A stretch of 64,000 nt of DNA, taken from Phaonia tiefii (taxonomy: Eukaryota > Arthropoda > Insecta > Diptera > Muscidae). The stretch spans positions 115,817,240 through 115,881,239 of the forward strand of contig OZ008367.1 of the NCBI GenBank assembly GCA_963931995.1, written 5' to 3'. A program made the translations under genes and the position numbers. Shown piece after piece: positions 1-9,458 of the stretch. Below the pieces are notes generated by a model. The model did not search any database. It was not told where the DNA came from and saw nothing but the letters and a program-made list of their open reading frames with translations. Each line of letters starts with the position of its first letter. The first letter of the stretch is position 1.

Positions 1-1008
1 AGTGGAAAAATTTTAATCCACAGGCACAGTACAAAATATTCCCGTGCCACTGAGATAAAGAAGTGCCCGTAGTGTCGAGAATATTGCTGCCGCTGAGGTT
101 TCAGTTCAAGAAAGCCCAAATGTGTCTCTCACACGTCGTTCTGAAGCGTTGGGCATCTCTGTGACGTCGTTGTGGCGAATTTTGCGAAAAGATCTTGGCC
201 TACAGCCTTACAACATCAAATTGACGCAAGAACTGAAGCCGCTTCACCACCATAAGCGTCGTATGTTCCTGAATTGGGCTGAGCACCAACTTGAAAATGA
301 TTCGGATTTTCATCGGAAAATCATCTTCAGCGATGAGGCTCATTTCTGGCTGAATGGCTTCGTCAATAAGCAAAATATGCGTTATTGGTCAATTCACAAG
401 TAATCCATGAGTCATCATTGCATCCCGAAAAAATTACGGTTTGGTGCGGTTTATGGGCCGGCGGCGTCATTGGGCCGTACTTCTTCCGTGATGATCAAGA
501 CCGGCATATTACTGTGAATGCGAATCGCTACCGTTCAATGATAACCGAATATTTTTGGCCCCAATTGGATAATATGGACTTGGAGGACTTGTGGTTCCAA
601 CAGGACGGCGCCACAAGCCACACAGCGAATGCCACAATCAATCTATTGGAAACCAAGTTTGGTGAACGTGTTATCTCACGAAATGGCCCAATCGATTGGC
701 CGCCTTGGTCGTGCGATTTGACGCCGTTAAATTATTTCCTGTGGGGCTATGTCAAGTCTATGGTCTATGCCAACAAGCCAGCGACGACTGATGAACTTCA
801 TACGAATATCGAACGTGAAATTGCAGCAGTATCGGCCGATTTATGCCTTAAAACCGTCGAAAATTGGGTTCAGCGTCTGGACTTCTGCAAGCGTGCCCGT
901 GGTGGCCGTGCAAAAGAATTCGAGTTCCATACATAATGGCATCGAACGTACTTTCACAGGAATAAAGAATTTCATTGGTACCTAAAACCGGTTTTGTTTT
1001 ATTTAAAA
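1..1008 (+). pseudogene. rosa-type (DD41D) mariner transposase, copy 1, broken
   Basis: This is the remnant of a cut-and-paste transposase of the Tc1/mariner superfamily. It starts left of the window, inside the transposase. The translation keeps the helix-turn-helix part (ALGISVTSLWRILRKDLGL), the first catalytic Asp (IFSDEAHFWLNG) and the second (WFQQDGATSHTA). The third is changed to Asn: LTPLNYFLWG here against LTPLDYFLWG in the other two copies. Copies 2 and 3 give 41 residues between the second and third Asp, which is the DD41D spacing. There is an in-frame stop near position 14. A 7-nt deletion just after position 390, relative to copy 3, shifts the frame. The reading frame ends at the TAA near 934-936. 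The 3' inverted repeat is missing: similarity to copy 2 stops near 1008. The copy is dead. Confidence 0.9.
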
Positions 1009-1184
1009 AAGGGTACTAAAAAGCTGATTCTCAGAACGTTCACATTTTTTTGTACGAGTGCACCTATAGTTCCCTACTGGCCGTTGAAGTTTCGATTGCT
1101 AGTAGATTTTGGAAAAAAAATACATTATTTTTTCAAATAGAAAAAAAATACATTATTTTTTTTCCAATTGGGACTCATGGGACG
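1009..1184. other. AT-rich spacer with short duplication
   Basis: No gene is seen. A stretch of about 24 bases (A-run, TACATTA, T-run) occurs twice in tandem near 1112-1165. The last 8 bases (1177-1184, ATGGGACG) are the left target-site duplication of the hAT element that follows. Confidence 0.6.
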
Positions 1185-1501
1185 CAGAGTGGGCAAACAA
1201 ACGAAACGTTTAACGAAACATTCGCGCTAGCTAAAAACTATTCAACTGTTTTGTTTCGGTTATTATCGAAAGAGAAAACGAAACCACTAACTTTATATTG
1301 CCGAAGAGCACAAACAAAACTATTGCAATATCGCTCTCCCGACAGCTTTACTGCCTTAAAACGTTTGGGAACAAAACACATACAAAAGAATCGTATGTGT
1401 AATGATCAGCATTCAGTTCGACTTAAACTTTCAAGCAATGAGCGGCAAAATGCTGCTTTCAAAAAATTATTTGTTGCGTTCCTTGTTTTGTGTTATTTAA
1501 T

Positions 1502-4360
1502 GTTTACTATATTATTCTGATCCACAGGATTTTCACGTTCCTGGGTACCACACTCTATCCCTTTTTATTTCCCACAGAGGCCTTGTGGTTTATGTAAAAA
1601 ATGGCATAGTGTTTCAGAGTCAGCGACATTTCGACTCACAAGATCCAGAATTTAACTCTCTTTGGTTAAAATTCAAGATTGGAACACATGTCCTACATTT
1701 CGGATTTCTTTATAGAAGTCCTAATGCGGGAAGGGAGACATCCTTTAATGGCTTTGACACCCTTTCCGATTCCATTTCTGAGATATTGGGGAATTATCCA
1801 GACAGTGAAATCGTTGTTGCTGGTGATTTCAATGTCCATAATTCCTCCTGGTTAACGCATTCGAGCCATACAACTACGGAGGGCCAATACGCTGAGCTCT
1901 TCGCCGCTCATAACAACTTAACGCAATTGGTGAATGAACCGACGCACATTCCGTGTGTTCAAGGGCACAACCAAAATTTACTTGACCTCTTCTTAACTTC
2001 GCACCCTGAAAAGTACGAAGTTAACACGCTTGCACCTCTGGGTAATTCGGATCACTGTATCATTTCAGCGTCCTTTTCGTATTCAGCTCTTCGTCTCGCT
2101 TCAAACACAGTCCCGAAGCGAAAAATTTTTATCTACGAAGAGGCACGTTGGGCAGAGCTCAACAACTTTTATCAGCATTTTAACTGGAAGCTTTGTTTTC
2201 TGGACAATGACATAGATGCTGCTGCTGAAATGATCGAGAAGATAATTTTGATTGGTATGAATTCATTCATTCCGACGAAAATTATTTCGGTTAAACCATC
2301 GGAAAAAAGTTGGTGTAACCAGACATGCAAGAATGCTGTCAGATCCAAAGAGGACGCGTTCAGAGACTGGCGTTCTAATAAAAACGTTGATACTGAACTG
2401 CTACGCAAACAGGCAAGATCCAAGTGTGCCAAAGTACTTCGACGCGAAAAGTTTCTTCACGAACAGCGTATTCGTGCTAAAGTCCTTTCTTTCCCTAGAG
2501 GAAGTAAGAACTTTTGGTCATTTGCAAGAAGAATAAAGGATAGTTCTTCCTCTATCCCAACTCTTCTTAAAGATGACATAACATTCACTGAACCGGTTGA
2601 TAAAGCTAACCTCTTGGCTGAAATGTTTGCAAGGAACTCTTCCTTGCCGGATAGCAATCAACCACTCCCCGTGATCAATCACGTATCTTGTTCCATGCCC
2701 AAGATATTTTTTCGAACGCGAGGAGTTAAAAAGGTTCTTGCGAATCTCGTCGTAGGTAAATCCCCGGGCCCGGATGGCATATCTGCACTGGTCTTGAGTA
2801 GGTGCTCTTCGACACTGGCGTGTCCACTGCGCAATCTTTTCAACCTTGCATACCGTGCCGGAGTCTTCCCTGCGCGTTGGAAGGTTGCTAATGTCCAGCC
2901 AATCCCTAAAAAAGGTGATGCAAGTAACCCTGCAAATTACCGCCCAATTGCAATTTGTTCTGCGCTCTCGAAGGTTATGGAGAGCATGGTTAACCACCAT
3001 CTAGTGAAGTATCTTGAGTCCAATGACCTTCTTAACGATCGGCAGTATGGTTTCCGTAGAATGAGATCTACTGGAGACCTAATGGCGTTCCTTTCGGAAC
3101 AGTGGAGTCGATCCATCCACCGGCTTGGTGAGAGTAAGGTAGTGGCTCTTGATATTTCCAAGGCCTTTGACAGAGTATGGCACGATGCACTCTTGTCAAA
3201 GCTCGCTGCTTTTGGTGTCGGTGATAACTTCACTCGATTTATATCGAGTTTTCTCAGAGATCGCACTATACGAGTTGTTGTAGATGGGGTTTCATCCGAC
3301 GAGCATAAATTGACTGCAGGTGTTCCACAGGGCTCTGTTCTTTCTCCTTCTCTTTTTCTTATTTTCATTGACGATCTCCTGGGTCAGACTGTGAATCCAA
3401 TCTACTCTTTTGCCGATGACAGTAATCTCTGCCATTCTTATTCATTCGATCGTAGGCCAAGTCTTCAAGAGATTGAAGTCAAACGCCGGACGATGAATGA
3501 AACACTCGACCGCGATCTGGTATCCATTGTTGAATGGGGTCGAAAGAATAGAGTAGATTTTAATGCGGGTAAGACCCAGTGTTGTTTGTTGTCGCATAAA
3601 CGTATTGCTGACCCAGGTGTGTCGTCATTGTCTATGGACGGTGTGGATATTGATGAATCAGACGCTCTTGATGTTCTGGGCATGAAAATACAATGTGATG
3701 TCCGTTGGGCAAAACATGTATTTGAAGTGTCGAAAGATGCATTCAAGTGTCTAGGCTTTTTAAAGCGGTGCAAGAAATACTTCACTCCCTCTGATCTTCT
3801 CAATATCTACACCACCTACATCAGGCCAAAGATGGAGTATAACTCCCATATATGGGCAGGTACTCCTAGGACTTCTTTGGAGCTTCTCGACCGTGTCCAG
3901 AAGAGAGCGACGGTGTTAATAGGGGACAGTAGGGTATCCAACTCTATTGCCTCCCTTGAGCATCGTCGAAATGTGGGTTGCGTGTCACTTTTCTATCGAT
4001 ATTTCCACGGTATGTGTTCCTCGGACATCCGTCAACTTATGCCGGACGTGAGGATATTTAGCCGAAGTACGCGGCTTTCCAGGAACTCTCATCCGTTTTT
4101 TATCGAATGGCCGATTGACCGCACTACACACTATAGAGAAAATTCGTTCTTCAGCCGTACAGTCCGTATGTGGAATAAACTTCCGGCTAGTGTATTTCCC
4201 ACCAATTGTGACATACAAACATTCAAGGCAAATGTCAACAGTCACTACTCCCTCTTTCCACCCTCTACTACCTCAATTTTCCTTCGCCAACACAATGCAC
4301 TGCATTTATAGGGGGCATCCCCTGAGTGTTGGTTTGATAAAAAAAAAAAAAAAAAAAAAA
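1502..4360 (+). mobile_element. 5'-truncated non-LTR retrotransposon (LINE) with poly(A) tail
   Basis: The element lies inside the hAT element at 1185-4752. It is cut off at the 5' end within the endonuclease domain, has one long open frame, a short 3' UTR and a poly(A) tail at about 4339-4360. ATTTAAT occurs at 1495-1501 and again at 4361-4367, just after the tail. This is a plausible 7-bp target duplication, but weak because it is so AT-rich. The open frame and clean tail suggest a recent insertion. Confidence 0.85.
1504..4311 (+). CDS. LINE ORF2, endonuclease and reverse transcriptase, 5' partial
   Basis: The frame is open from just after a stop at 1498-1500 to the stop at 4309-4311, about 935 codons. 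There is no genuine start: the coding sequence enters truncated. Residues are numbered from the GTG at 1585. The N-terminal part is an AP-endonuclease-like domain: DFHVPGYHTLS upstream of 1585, GDFNVH at about 80-85, and GNSDH at about 153-157. The reverse transcriptase has SPGPDG, NYRPIAICSALSK, ALDISKAFDRVWH, AGVPQGSVLSP and the catalytic FADD at about 609-612. The C-terminal part (RMWNKLPASVFP) is the usual end of ORF2 in LINEs without RNase H. I place it in the jockey/CR1 group of LINEs but cannot fix the clade. It would nick DNA and copy its RNA at the target. The large reverse-strand frames over it are shadows. Confidence 0.9.
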   Translation, partial: LLYYSDPQDFHVPGYHTLSLFISHRGLVVYVKNGIVFQSQRHFDSQDPEFNSLWLKFKIGTHVLHFGFLYRSPNAGRETSFNGFDTLSDSISEILGNYPDSEIVVAGDFNVHNSSWLTHSSHTTTEGQYAELFAAHNNLTQLVNEPTHIPCVQGHNQNLLDLFLTSHPEKYEVNTLAPLGNSDHCIISASFSYSALRLASNTVPKRKIFIYEEARWAELNNFYQHFNWKLCFLDNDIDAAAEMIEKIILIGMNSFIPTKIISVKPSEKSWCNQTCKNAVRSKEDAFRDWRSNKNVDTELLRKQARSKCAKVLRREKFLHEQRIRAKVLSFPRGSKNFWSFARRIKDSSSSIPTLLKDDITFTEPVDKANLLAEMFARNSSLPDSNQPLPVINHVSCSMPKIFFRTRGVKKVLANLVVGKSPGPDGISALVLSRCSSTLACPLRNLFNLAYRAGVFPARWKVANVQPIPKKGDASNPANYRPIAICSALSKVMESMVNHHLVKYLESNDLLNDRQYGFRRMRSTGDLMAFLSEQWSRSIHRLGESKVVALDISKAFDRVWHDALLSKLAAFGVGDNFTRFISSFLRDRTIRVVVDGVSSDEHKLTAGVPQGSVLSPSLFLIFIDDLLGQTVNPIYSFADDSNLCHSYSFDRRPSLQEIEVKRRTMNETLDRDLVSIVEWGRKNRVDFNAGKTQCCLLSHKRIADPGVSSLSMDGVDIDESDALDVLGMKIQCDVRWAKHVFEVSKDAFKCLGFLKRCKKYFTPSDLLNIYTTYIRPKMEYNSHIWAGTPRTSLELLDRVQKRATVLIGDSRVSNSIASLEHRRNVGCVSLFYRYFHGMCSSDIRQLMPDVRIFSRSTRLSRNSHPFFIEWPIDRTTHYRENSFFSRTVRMWNKLPASVFPTNCDIQTFKANVNSHYSLFPPSTTSIFLRQHNALHL

Positions 4361-4984
4361 ATTTAATAGAAGTATATAGGTATTTGTTTTTTTTTAGTTT
4401 TCATTGTACTCATTCAATTTCTTTTTCACTTAAAAAAATAAAGCTGCCAGCAGCAAACGACAACAACAGCGCTGAGAGAAACAAAGAAGTAAACACAAGA
4501 AAAAAGACAGAGGGTATACAAATTGAGCAGCAAACGTTTCCGAACCATTACCCTGCTTATATATCGTACTGATTCCATTTGTCTGCTTGTGAGTATGAGC
4601 GCTTTTCGTTTTACGTTTTACGAACTCGAACTTAGCGGGAACTCATTGTTTTCTTTGTTAAATTTTTTCGGGTTTCGTTAGTATTTCGCTCTCTGCAAAT
4701 ATCGAAACGAAACAAATCAGAAACGTTTCTTTTCGTTAGTTTGCCCGCTCTGATGGGACGTGTCATAGTGAGCACAATTAGAATAATATATTTTAAAAGT
4801 TTTGATCGAGCATTTTTTTCACGGTGACATTTTTAAGTCTTGATCACGCAGATTTTGTTTCCAATTTTTCAATGAAATATTCAATTTGTTTTATTTTTTA
4901 TTTTACATGAAAATAATGCAAGTCATCCGAATTTATGGCGCTTGAGGGAAGTAAAAATAATGCAGAAAAGAAATAGATCGTTTG

Positions 4985-5200
4985 TAATACAATAATACGT
5001 GTAATATTATTTTTCAAGCCTGAAATTAATGCTGGTTTATCGGCATAGAAGACTGACTTTACGTAATCGAACAAAAATTGTCGAGAGGCGTCACATCCCA
5101 CAATATATGTCTTACATAAGTGTGCAACTGACTAATTGTAAACATGATACACCTTGCTCACCGAAACAATCTCTCAAAATGTCAACTGTTTCAAATAGAA
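4985..5200 (-). pseudogene. Mariner-like transposase fragment (C-terminal)
   Basis: Reading the minus strand from about 5200 gives DILRDCFGEQ, then, past a frame change, FLFDYVKSVFYADKPA followed by LKNNITRII. These line up with the DD41D transposases here (NLLETKFGERVIS; YFLWGYVKSMVYANKPA; LRTNIEREI). The catalytic third Asp context is lost. It is divergent from the three rosa copies, so an older or different subfamily. Confidence 0.6.
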
Positions 5201-5629
5201 ATACCATTACCCTGTATCATTACCTTGAATCAGACTTCGCGGGTAACAATACTCCAGTCCAAAAATTCCAGTGGGAGGAACAAACTTATCATGTTTTGGG
5301 TCCGATTATCCTCGAACGTAGTTAACCCATTTATTCGCACTCTTACATCCAAGATGAAGCTTTCTTTAACAAAGGAGTACGAAAGTTAAATGTTTTTATC
5401 CACCTTGTTATTTGACGTCTATTTGATGCCTAGAGACTGAAATTGAATCAGTTGCAGTGTTTCGAACTAACGGAACCGATGTGTCAGAATTTCAGACGTC
5501 TATCTATTATAGCTGACAGAAGAGCTGACAGATAATGACATTTAAAGAAAAATGTTGTTGCCTACCAAACTTCAGATTCGCTAAGGTGCGTCAGAAATTC
5601 GTTTATATTCAGTACCGCAGTGGTTAAAA
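5201..5629. other. No gene seen
   Basis: AT-rich sequence without recognisable motifs. Short frames here (for example 5029-5325) resemble nothing I know. Confidence 0.5.
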
Positions 5630-7660
5630 TATTATGCTCCTGGAAAGTAAGAACACTATAGAAGACTTTCCAACTGGCGGATGTTCTCGAAAAATATAAA
5701 GCTGACTCTAGCCAAGAATTGCTATGGGCAGGATATGGTGGCACCAAAAAGAAATACTGCGATATTTACAACAGCTGCCATGAGCGAAAGCACGAATTCG
5801 GTTGCGAATTTATAGATGGCAAGAGACTGCGATACCTAGTTTCAAGATTCAACCCAGTGTGTGAATGCATAGGTACAATTCGCATCAAAGCGAAATATTT
5901 CAACATCCCGTTAATTTGTGTGCACGCACCGACGCAGAATAAAGGCGTCGATGTCAAAGAGTCATTTTATGAGCGCCAAATGAGGAAAGGAAAGTGTCTT
6001 TCGATCAACCATCGGTAATTACAGGCTACATGATACCATTTCCGATATTGGAATAAGACTGATGGACCTTGCCGCCGCAAAGTGCATGATAGTTAGTAGC
6101 ACGATTCCAGCAGAGTGACATAAATGCGACGAGATTATTTCCTGATCAGAGAACGAAGAATCAGATTGATCTCTTGGCAATAGATGGCAGGCACTCTTCT
6201 AGTGTAATAGATGTATATACGTGTGTTTCGAGGTGCCCATATCTATTCGAATCTCTACCTGGTGGCTGCGAAAGTTTGCACAAGAATGAGCAGGGCGAAA
6301 AACGTACGAGGCCGAACACGGGAAAAGCTAGATATCGACAAGCTGCAAATACCGAAGATATCTAAGTCCAAGCAACAAAAGCTCACTCTCCTGTTAGGGT
6401 AGAATACTCCCCTTCCCGAGGACCCAGAAGCGAAGTGAAAGCACATAATTTCTTTGGAAACCGATGCAAGGACTGAACTTTTCTATCAAAAACAGCAGAA
6501 AGATAAGCCATGGTACGACGAAGAATGCCGCATTGCAAATGATGAAAAAGACGCTGCGTTTATGGCAACAAAACAGTCAGCTACTATACGTGCTGCAAAT
6601 GAGTGGTACACGAGGCTGAAAAATTAAGAAAACTAACTATTTAGGCGTAGAAATGGCAGTGTAGGCAGAGAGAGAGTGAAAAGACCGAAATGTGACGGAT
6701 GAATAATGAATCCCGCAAATTTTTTCAGGAGGTAAGAAGACCGAAAATGTGGCCGTCGGTGGTGCAATGGTAGTATGCGCGCCTCTTCCACATGAGATCC
6801 TTAAAATTTCTTTCGGCCTCGCAGAGTGACGGCGACACTATCGAGCATTTAGCCATGAAAAAGCTTCTCAAAATACCGTTCGGAATCGGTGTAAAACTGT
6901 AGGTCCCAATCAGAGTGTGGAAACTGGAAAGCGCACAGCTCAGTGATTGTGAGATTGTGATCCCCTGTCCCTTCATGGGATGTAAAGGGAAACCATTCAT
7001 TTATTCATTTTTATTTAAGAAGACCGAATGACGGACAGAATAATGGGCTGCCCTCCTGCAAGGATGAGAATGGGAATCTGGTGACAGATAAGCAGAGTGT
7101 GCTTCAAATGTGGAGAGATCACTTTTCAGCACTACTACTCTCAACTTCTTAAACTGAAGATGAGGGGGTAATGATTGTTTAAAACAGTGCAGCTTGTACC
7201 CTCCCCCACCCACAAAGACGAGAGTAGAATGGGAATCACCCGTCTTAAGAATAATAAAGCCGCTGGTGTGAATGGGCTACCAGCTGAGGTTTTTAAGGCC
7301 GGTGGCGAAGGACTGCTAGCCCACATGTATCAACTTTTATGCGGTATATGGTTGCCTGACGATTGGAGTCTCAGTGTATTATGTCCTGTATTCAAAAAGG
7401 ATGATCCGTGTATATTTTTCAACTATCGCGATATCAGATTTTATCCATCGCGTATAAGTTCTTGTCGAGTGAATTGTGTGAAAGGCTAAAGCCAATTGTT
7501 GAACAACTGATTGGACCTTATCAGTTTAGTTTTAGACTAGGCAAGTCGACGACTGACCAAATATTCATGCTACGTCAAGAGCTGGAAAATACCCACGTAT
7601 GCAAATCTATACATACCATCTTTTGTCGATGACAAAGCTGTTTTCCATAGCCTTATATGG
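5630..7660 (+). pseudogene. RTE-clade LINE, copy A, decayed
   Basis: This is a broken copy of the same family as the intact element at 52633-56100, on the opposite strand. In order: TWKVRTL-like start of the endonuclease near 5640; the block with CDIYNSCHERKHEFGCEF, VSRFNPV and ICVHAPT (5720-5945); RLMDLAAAKCMIV near 6060; IDGRHSSSVIDV at about 6180; KPWYDEECRIANDEK near 6510; LKNNKAAGVNGLPAEVFKAGG near 7240; DWSLSVLCPVFKK near 7365; LIGPYQFSFRLGKSTTDQIF near 7510. Several stops and frameshifts interrupt it. It ends before the catalytic YADD. A SINE with perfect 13-bp duplications splits it at 6746-7015. Confidence 0.9.
6746..7015 (+). mobile_element. tRNA-derived SINE, copy 1, with 13-bp duplication
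   Basis: The head reads GGCCGTCGGTGGTGCAATGG, which contains an A-box-like TGGTGCAATGG; the B box is poorly kept here. The body contains GACACTATCGAG, AAAAAGCTTCTCAAAATACC and CTTCATGGGATGTAA, shared with seven other copies in the window. The 3' tail is rich in TTCATTTATT. The flanks are identical 13-mers, TAAGAAGACCGAA at 6733-6745 and 7016-7028. That proves insertion by retrotransposition and sets the length at 270 bp. The insertion interrupts RTE copy A. Confidence 0.85.
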
Positions 7661-7699
7661 TGTCCGGTCTAAGAAAAAAAGGATTTGCAGGCTCTATGT

Positions 7700-7848
7700 A
7701 TATTAGTTTGTGGTTTTAACCTTCTGGAGTTCTTCTTCTGGGAATATTTGAAGTCATTGGTGTACGCGAACCAGCCCCGCTCCTTAGAAAAGTTATGTAA
7801 CATCATTCGAGCCGAAATGGTCAGACAAATGCAAAATGTTATCTAATG
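7700..7848 (+). pseudogene. Mariner-like transposase fragment (C-terminal)
   Basis: The translation FFFWEYLKSLVYANQPRSLE followed by LCNIIRAEM matches the region after the third Asp in the DD41D transposases (DYFLWGYVKSMVYANKPATI, LRTNIEREI). A frame change precedes it and the Asp position is not kept. It abuts the decayed end of RTE copy A. Confidence 0.6.
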
Positions 7849-8878
7849 AGCCCAAATTCTTCTTATTTATTTAAGCTCAAGGTCATTCTATATTTCAGTT
7901 AATAGAGATATAGTTGTCAAACCGCTCAGCGATTTTAGATCTAGCCACAGATCTTCATCAGTGGTGTTTGGTATAATGATATTGAAAAATGCATCCAACT
8001 AAATGTAAACAAAATTTCAACTCAATTGAGAACCCCTTATAATGCAAGTGTTCGAAAAATATCGCAAACAGAAACACTCAAGAAAACATTTGCAAAACAT
8101 ATCCAGAGAACCATCGGTCCCCAATATACACGGTTTTGATATTGCCTAAAAACAACAACAATTCATACAAGCAATAAAATTGCTTGCTTATGATATTTAC
8201 TTATTCGGCCGGGAATCGTGAAGATGCATTTCCAAAAACGTCTGAAATAAAAAAAAAACGTTATCTCAATTCATAGATATATAGAACTGCAAGCAATTGT
8301 ATTGCCTATATGAATTGTTGTTGGCAATTGTATTGCCTATATGAATTGTTGTTGGTTTTTATTCGGATAAAAACTAGTAGGGGAATAGACATTTCCTTCT
8401 TCAGGCCATCATATTGCTCTGTTTGTATTAGCTATTGAAAATTAAATGTTTACTCAAAATTTCTTAAGAAGATTTCAAAAATGTTCTACACACCCACAGA
8501 AAGAGTAACAGAAGTAGAGTTGGACCAATTTAGAGGTTGTCACGAGCACACTAAATGTCAACACATCCAAATTAGAGGATGTCACAACATGATTGGAAGG
8601 AAGTTGTTATCACCTAATAGAGGTTGCTGCAGACGAATTTCAGTTAAGGGGATTAAATTCAGACATGGCAACCGCAATTAGGTTGTAGCAACTACAATTT
8701 GGTGACAGCATCCGAATTTATTGTTACTATAAAACAGGTGGAACGCGTAGCCTTTTTCCATATCCGTAGTAGCAACACCAAACGAAGTGTTACTAAGTTA
8801 CATTGATTGTGTACCACATTTTTGTAACTTCCGAGTTTAATGCCATACGAGAATTCTTTTTACATACACGTGAAACTA
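7849..8878. other. No gene; AT-rich with local repeats
   Basis: I see no coding sequence. The stretch holds the tandem and inverted repeat at 8148-8354. At 8520-8700 there are loosely repeated blocks of the type AGAGGTTGTCAC / AGAGGATGTCAC / AGAGGTTGCTGC. The 66-codon frame over those blocks has no recognisable motif. Confidence 0.5.
8148..8354. repeat. 31-bp tandem duplication paired with an upstream inverted arm
   Basis: A 31-base unit beginning GCAATTGTATTGCCTATATG is present twice, at 8293-8323 and 8324-8354. About 110 bp upstream, near 8148-8180, AACAACAACAATTCATACAAG followed by a degenerate GCAATAAAATTGCTT is its imperfect reverse complement. The single-strand could fold into a stem with a choice of two right arms. 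Confidence 0.7.
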
Positions 8879-9458
8879 CACCATTTCTAATTGAAATTTG
8901 AAAAATATCAATTTAATTTTAAAAAATATCAATTGAAATTTGAAAATTATATTTGAAATTTGAAACACATCAATTGAAATTAAAAAATTCTATTCGAAAT
9001 TTGAAATACATCAATTGAAATTTAAAAAACATAAATTGAAATTTGAAAGACATCAATCAATTGAAATTTGAAAGACATCAATTGAAATTTTTAACACAGA
9101 AACTGAAATTTGAAACACATCAATTGCAATTTGGAAGACATCAACTGAAATTTGAAAGACATCAATTGAAATTTAAAATTCGTCACTTGAAATTTAAAAA
9201 TTATTAACCGATTTTATGTATTAAATTTTCAAATTTCAATTGATGTATTCCAAATTTCAATCGATGTGTTTCAAACTTCAATTGATGTATTTCAAATTTC
9301 AATTGATGTATTTTAAAATTCGATTGATATTTTTCAAATTTCAATTGATGTATTTCCAATTTCAAATAGAATTTTCAAATTTCAATTGATGTATTTCGAA
9401 TTTCAAATAGAATTTTTAAATTTCAATTGATTTTTTTAAATTTCATTTGGAAATGGTG
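8879..9458. mobile_element. Foldback element a, arms built of ~19-bp repeats
   Basis: The left arm consists of imperfect direct repeats with the core CATCAATTGAAATTTGAAA. The right arm carries the same unit reverse-complemented. The centre near 9195-9225 is unique (TTATTAACCGATTTTATG). Left terminus CACCATTTCTAATTGAAA; right terminus, reverse-complemented, CACCATTTCCAAATGAAA. A TA dinucleotide flanks both ends, as expected for a Tc1/mariner-type target, though TA is weak evidence. It carries no credible coding sequence. Confidence 0.75.

Larger units (their letters stand above)
1185..4752. mobile_element. Non-autonomous hAT element with 8-bp duplication, split by a LINE
   Basis: The left end reads CAGAGTGGGCAAACAAACG. 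The right end, reverse-complemented, reads CAGAGCGGGCAAACTAACG. The flanks are identical 8-mers, ATGGGACG at 1177-1184 and at 4753-4760. CAG-type termini with an 8-bp duplication are the hallmark of hAT transposons. Without the LINE at 1502-4360 the element is about 700 bp (1185-1501 plus 4368-4752). It shows no transposase, so it would have relied on an enzyme supplied in trans. Open frames in the arms (for example near 1050-1520) have no transposase motifs and look incidental. Confidence 0.85.

Noticed and set aside
1050..1520. A 156-codon plus-strand frame
   Set aside because: It starts outside and runs into the hAT arm, across a target duplication; no known domain.
2172..4366. Several antisense or out-of-frame frames of 60-160 codons over the LINE
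   Set aside because: They lie over a well-supported reverse transcriptase frame and have no motifs of their own.
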